A stretch of DNA of 7,980 nucleotides from Hyphomicrobiales bacterium. GTDB lineage: Bacteria; Pseudomonadota; Alphaproteobacteria; Rhizobiales; Kaistiaceae. The translations under genes were made by a program, and so were the position numbers. This document shows positions 4,402-7,980 of this stretch, piece by piece. Numbering within the stretch: position 1 is the first letter of the stretch; each line of letters begins with the position of its first letter. Where the stretch lies: assembly GCA_017305815.1 (NCBI GenBank), contig JAFKJZ010000618.1, forward strand, positions 1 through 7,980, read 5' to 3'. The notes under the pieces are model-generated. The model was not told where the DNA came from, did not search any database, and saw only the letters and a list, made by a program, of their open reading frames with translations.

Positions 4402-6837
4402 TCAATAGCTGCTGTTGCTCGTGAGCGAGCCAACGTCGCTCTTGAGCTTCGTTCCGCCGAGCGTCCGGAGCTCGAGCCGCACCATCAGCTGCTTCGAGGT
4501 CTGCAGGTCGGTGTAGTCCTGGCGGATCTCGCTATAGGCGATCGAGAAGGTCGTGCACTCGTCGTCATAGGCGATGCCGATGCCGCTGGAGGCGAGCTGG
4601 TCGCCCTCGATGTCCCAGGCGACGGAACCGAACACGCGCCACGTCTCGGTCATCTGCCAGGATGCCTTGCCGCTGATCGTATCCGTGCGGGAATCGTTGC
4701 CGATCGCCGGCTGCTCGCGCAGGAACAGGTACGACGCAGACGCCGTCACGTCGCCGAACTTGCCGGTCGCCGTGAGCTCGGCGCGGTTGACGTCGAGGTT
4801 GTCGTGGTCGAAGCGGCCGCGCGCCGTCAGGAAGTAGCCGTAGCCCGTGTCCAGCGTCATGCCGGCTACGAAATCGGAGACGGTGTCCTCGAGGCCCGAC
4901 ACGGCGCCGGTCGAAGTCAGGTCGGTGACGGCGAAGGAGTTCTCGCCGGCGACCTGGTAGGACTGGCCGACCACGCCCTGGATCGTAGCCAGCTGCCCGA
5001 CGCTCGCCAGGTAGCGGAAGCCGATATTGGCGCGGGTGCCGCCCTCGATGCGGTCATAGCCGGAGAACTTGTCCCAGTCGAACAGGCTCGAATCGTCGAA
5101 TACAAGGCTCTGCGCGTCTTCGTTCGGCAGCTCGCCGGCCATCGGCTCGTTCGGGCGGACGATCATCTGCGCAACGGGTTCGAACAGGAAGCTCGAGGAA
5201 AGGCCGGCGGCCATGATCGGCCAGCGCCATTCCAGGCCCATCGCCGGCATGCCGCGGAAATAGGTGCCGTCATCGTTCAGGCCGGCGATGATCTGGTCCT
5301 GGTTCAGGTAGTAGCCGTCGCCGCGCAGATAGCCGAACGGCTTGAAGACCATGCCCATGGGGCCGATCATGCTGCGTTCCCACGTCGCCTGCGAACTGAC
5401 GCGGTTGTAGTTGCCCGAGAGGCCGAGAATGTGGGCGTTGTTATCGAGCACGCCGTTGGTGACGCCCTCGGCGACCGTGATGCCATCGCCCTTGTTGTTG
5501 ACGATGTCGGTCTCGTCGCGTGACAGGCTGGTCAGGTTCGACTTGATCGAGAGCTGGCCGCCCAGGATCGAATCATCGAACAGGTAGCTGTGGTCGATCA
5601 CCGGATGGACGATCGCCTGCCGGCCCTGGTCGTACTTGATGTCCTCGTCATTGGTCAGCACCTGGAAATAGAGCGCGCGCGCGTCGAAATAGTTGCGCTG
5701 GCTGATGCCCGTCAGGTGGACGTTCGAGACGTTGATGTCGGTGTTGTTCGACAGAAGGTTGTAGTCGCGGCTGAAGGTGCGGTCGCTGAGCAGCGTTGCG
5801 TCCCAGCCCACGGTCCAGTAGCGATTCAGGTAGAACTCGCCTTCGGTCTTCACGCCGCCGCGCCAATCCTTGACGCCGGAATTGCGTGTGCCTTCGTCGT
5901 AGAAGTCGTCCGGGTTCAACTGGTTGATGCCGGCCATGCGCAGCGAATACTGGCCGTATTCAAGGCGATGGCGCCATTCCACATCCATCAGGAAGCCCTG
6001 GTTGGTGTAGACGGCGGGAGCCAGCGTCAGGTCGTAGTTCGGAGCCAGCGCCCAGAAATAGGGTGTCTGGATGAAAGCGCCGAGGGTCTTCTTGTAGCCG
6101 GCAGACGGGAACAGGAAGCCGCTCTTGCGCTTGATCGTCGGATCGGGCGCCGAGAACGCCGGGAAATAGGCGATCGGCATGCCCAGGAATTCGAGCGAGG
6201 CCTGCTTGAAGTAGACGATGTGCTCGTTGTGATCGACGATGATGCGCGCCGCCTTCACCTGCCAGATCGGCGCCTTTTCGGGCTTCTCGCGGCATGGTTC
6301 GCAGGCGGTGTAGACGCCGCGATAGAAGGTGGTGGTCTTGCCCTGGTCGCGCAACGCCTTCTCGGCCGCGAAATGCGTCTGCGTCGGCGTGTCGAGCCGC
6401 AGCGCGTTGACGAAGCCGGTGGCGAAATCGTCGGTGATGTCGATCGTGTCTGCCGTGATGACGGCGCCGGTCCGGTCGACGATCTTCACGCGCCCTTCGG
6501 CGCGCATCTTCTTGTTCTTCTGGTCGTAGGTGACCCGGTCAGCTTCCAGCGTATAGCCGTCATAGTAGATCTTGACCTTGCCCACGGCCGACACCGCGGA
6601 CTTGTCGTAGTCGTAGACGAGCTGGTCCGACTCCAGCACCATCTGCGCGTCCTTGGCCGGACGCGGCAGGTTGTCGGCGCCGAAGCCGAGCGTGCCGGGT
6701 TTGGATTGCGCATGGGCGCTGCCGGAGACGGCCGCGAGGCCAAGCCCCATCGTCGCCGCGAGCAGCAGGGCGCCGAGACCGCGCCTAGCGCGAGACATCA
6801 CGCTACGCCCTCGGAGAGGAACGGAAACGAACATCAT
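4402..6837 (-). CDS. lptD: LPS-assembly outer-membrane protein LptD
   Basis: LptD, with the lipoprotein LptE, forms the outer-membrane translocon that inserts lipopolysaccharide into the outer leaflet. The product is 811 residues from the ATG at 6837. Signal peptide: hydrophobic core about 20-40, cleavage after SAHA (43). Residues about 62-170 form the periplasmic OstA/LptA-like jellyroll (MVLESDQLVYDYDK, GYTLEADRVTYDQKNKKMRAEG). From about 190 the barrel domain follows, with family segments LGMPIAYFPAFSAPDPTIKRKSGFLFP (217-243), TPYFWALAPNYDLTLAP (258-274) and a later FDWDKFSGYDRIEGGTRANIGFRY stretch. Cysteines are Cys179, Cys182 (CEPC) and Cys761. The first ATG overlaps the lptG stop as ATGA, with GGGAGGA immediately upstream; a second ATG at 6834 is equally possible. 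The Met at 6798 would also give a signal peptide but has a weaker ribosome binding site. Length is normal for alphaproteobacteria. Confidence 0.96.
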   Translation of the reverse strand: MMFVSVPLRGRSVMSRARRGLGALLLAATMGLGLAAVSGSAHAQSKPGTLGFGADNLPRPAKDAQMVLESDQLVYDYDKSAVSAVGKVKIYYDGYTLEADRVTYDQKNKKMRAEGRVKIVDRTGAVITADTIDITDDFATGFVNALRLDTPTQTHFAAEKALRDQGKTTTFYRGVYTACEPCREKPEKAPIWQVKAARIIVDHNEHIVYFKQASLEFLGMPIAYFPAFSAPDPTIKRKSGFLFPSAGYKKTLGAFIQTPYFWALAPNYDLTLAPAVYTNQGFLMDVEWRHRLEYGQYSLRMAGINQLNPDDFYDEGTRNSGVKDWRGGVKTEGEFYLNRYWTVGWDATLLSDRTFSRDYNLLSNNTDINVSNVHLTGISQRNYFDARALYFQVLTNDEDIKYDQGRQAIVHPVIDHSYLFDDSILGGQLSIKSNLTSLSRDETDIVNNKGDGITVAEGVTNGVLDNNAHILGLSGNYNRVSSQATWERSMIGPMGMVFKPFGYLRGDGYYLNQDQIIAGLNDDGTYFRGMPAMGLEWRWPIMAAGLSSSFLFEPVAQMIVRPNEPMAGELPNEDAQSLVFDDSSLFDWDKFSGYDRIEGGTRANIGFRYLASVGQLATIQGVVGQSYQVAGENSFAVTDLTSTGAVSGLEDTVSDFVAGMTLDTGYGYFLTARGRFDHDNLDVNRAELTATGKFGDVTASASYLFLREQPAIGNDSRTDTISGKASWQMTETWRVFGSVAWDIEGDQLASSGIGIAYDDECTTFSIAYSEIRQDYTDLQTSKQLMVRLELRTLGGTKLKSDVGSLTSNSSY

Positions 6838-7980
6838 CCGTCCTCCCGATGCAGAAGCACTGTGATACTCAACAAGCTGGCGATGACGGCTGGAGTCCAA
6901 GCGGCAATCATCGGTGACACGACGCCGCTCCTCCCCAAACCCCTCGCCAATTCCGTGACAACATAAAGCACGAACCCTACGGCGACACCAGTCAAAATCA
7001 CCTGCCCGAGATCCCTTGAACGGGAGAATCGGAGCGACACGGTCGCGGCGACGAACACCATGGCGAGGAAGAGCAGGGGCTGCGCCAGCAGGGACTGGAA
7101 CTGCATTTCGTACGCATCACTCGGAACTGCCGATTTTCTCGATATTTCAATGAGTTCCGGCAAGGACCAGAACGAAACTGTCTCAGGGTCGGCCAGCCTT
7201 TGGCTGACCTGGTTGGCGTTGAGATCCGTTGGGAGGCGGACCTCGGCCTCCGGTGCGGGACGGCTGCCCGGACGGGTCACGGTGGCGTCGCGGAACACCC
7301 AGTCGCCGCTCTCGAAATCAGCTGTGGATGCGTCGATCCGATGGTCCAGCGTGCCGTTGCTCTTGAACACGAAAGCCGACGCGTCGACGAGCGAAAGGCC
7401 GCGATTGAGGCTCTGCTTGGCGCCGATGATCGAAGAGCCCTCGCGTCCCGTCTGCCGCATCCAGATCGTCCAGTCGGACGAGGATGATTCGGGAGTCGAC
7501 GACACGTCGGACGGCATGGATGGCGGAGGTTCGGCGGCTGGCTCCGGCGTCGGCGTCGGATTGTTTTTCGCCTCCAGCTTGGCCCGGTTCTGCGCCAGCT
7601 CGTTGGCGAGCAGGATCGAGCGCGCCTTGAGGTCGGTCGAGATCGGGTTGAACACCGTCGTCGCGAACACGCCGATCATCACGGCGACGAGGCCGGCCGG
7701 CAGCAGGAACTGCCAGGCCGAGACGCCCGCCGCGCGCGCGACCACCAGCTCGAGCTGGCGATTCGCCATGACGAAGGCGGCGATCGCAGCGAACAGGATT
7801 GTGAAGGGCAGGGCGCGCTCGATGACGTTCGGCACGCGGGCGAGTGACACCAGGAGATAGAGGAAGGCGTCGAAGCCCTCGCGGCGCGCGGCGCGGCGCG
7901 CGAGCTCGAGATAGTCGATGAACGCCATCAGGACGAAGACGACAATGAAGATGATCAGCGCCGTCATTGCGAAGAGCTTG
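6834..7980 (-). CDS. lptG: LPS export ABC transporter permease LptG, 5'-truncated by the window edge
   Basis: LptG, with LptF and the ATPase LptB, forms the inner-membrane transporter that extracts LPS and pushes it along the LptC-LptA-LptD bridge. About 381 residues are visible. Counting from the Met at 7967, six membrane segments lie near 1-20, 48-68, 84-106, 292-312, 321-341 and 350-371. Between the third and fourth is the periplasmic jellyroll (about 165-265, with VDASAFVFKSNGTLDHRIDA). The coupling-helix region follows TM1 and TM2 (VMANRQLELVVARAAGVS). The frame stays open upstream of that Met (K-L-F-A before it), so the real start lies beyond the window. Residues 135-164 are a Pro/Ser/Glu-rich low-complexity linker at the edge of the jellyroll. 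The choice of LptG over LptF rests on family resemblance and on its position directly before lptD. The TGA stop overlaps the lptD start. Confidence 0.94.
   Translation of the reverse strand, partial: KLFAMTALIIFIVVFVLMAFIDYLELARRAARREGFDAFLYLLVSLARVPNVIERALPFTILFAAIAAFVMANRQLELVVARAAGVSAWQFLLPAGLVAVMIGVFATTVFNPISTDLKARSILLANELAQNRAKLEAKNNPTPTPEPAAEPPPSMPSDVSSTPESSSSDWTIWMRQTGREGSSIIGAKQSLNRGLSLVDASAFVFKSNGTLDHRIDASTADFESGDWVFRDATVTRPGSRPAPEAEVRLPTDLNANQVSQRLADPETVSFWSLPELIEISRKSAVPSDAYEMQFQSLLAQPLLFLAMVFVAATVSLRFSRSRDLGQVILTGVAVGFVLYVVTELARGLGRSGVVSPMIAAWTPAVIASLLSITVLLHREDG
6841..6847 (-). promoter_or_regulatory. Strong Shine-Dalgarno for lptD inside the end of lptG
   Basis: On the minus strand GGGAGGA lies three bases before the ATG at 6837 and six bases before the adjacent ATG at 6834. 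It falls within the last codons of lptG. Together with the ATGA stop/start overlap it fixes the lptD start here, rather than at an in-frame ATG 63 bases further upstream, and implies coupled translation. The better spacing favours the second ATG slightly. Confidence 0.7.

Noticed and set aside
6838..6900. Upstream ATG start for lptD, 21 residues longer
   Set aside because: It would lie well inside lptG and place hydrophilic residues before the signal peptide, whereas the ATG at 6837 has a strong Shine-Dalgarno and the usual ATGA overlap.
5590..6966. Long open frame on the plus strand opposite lptD (458 codons)
   Set aside because: Antisense to well-conserved lptD. The translation is Val/Ala/Arg/Asp-rich with no motif, no signal and no ribosome binding site of note.
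1..7980. CRISPR array, insertion sequence, prophage or tRNA
   Set aside because: No spaced direct repeats, transposase or integrase frames, flanking terminal repeats, or tRNA cloverleaf were seen on either strand.

Overview
The window is an ordinary, GC-rich (roughly 60-65 % by eye) stretch of alphaproteobacterial chromosome. Protein sequence style and gene order point to the Rhizobiales/Hyphomicrobiales; I do not name a genus. Both ends cut through genes: guanylate kinase at the left (missing its first residues) and LptG at the right (missing its N-terminus).

Layout. Positions 1-611 (+) hold gmk. Positions 732-1049 (+) encode a small exported MliC/PliC-type lysozyme-inhibitor-like protein. 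Positions 1234-1440 (+) encode a 68-residue Cro/C1 (XRE) helix-turn-helix protein. The rest is on the minus strand and reads right to left as a tight operon: lptG (7980-6834), lptD (6837-4402), surA (4275-3458, broken reading frame), pdxA (3417-2362) and rsmA/ksgA (2365-1529). The two gene sets converge at 1441-1528. No gap exceeds 300 bases; the longest, 1050-1233 (184 bases), holds one possible hairpin after the lysozyme-inhibitor gene and no confident promoter.

How the genes work together. LptG is a permease subunit of the ABC transporter that pulls LPS from the inner membrane. LptD is the outer-membrane barrel that inserts it at the surface. SurA is the periplasmic chaperone family that helps fold LptD-type barrels. 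PdxA (vitamin B6 synthesis) and RsmA (16S rRNA dimethylation) ride at the operon's end. Translational coupling is visible at lptG/lptD (ATGA overlap with a strong Shine-Dalgarno) and pdxA/rsmA (GTGA overlap). The operon promoter lies outside the window, upstream of lptG and probably of lptF.

Most notable points: surA carries a frameshift near 3569-3573 that detaches a conserved-looking C-terminal tail, possibly from a larger out-of-frame deletion in the parvulin region; the lptD-surA spacer contains a long imperfect inverted repeat; LptD has an unusual three-cysteine set; the MliC-like protein has Asp where characterised inhibitors have the active-site Ser; and LptG carries a Pro/Ser-rich linker. 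I see no mobile element, CRISPR array, tRNA or rRNA, and no convincing undescribed multi-gene system.
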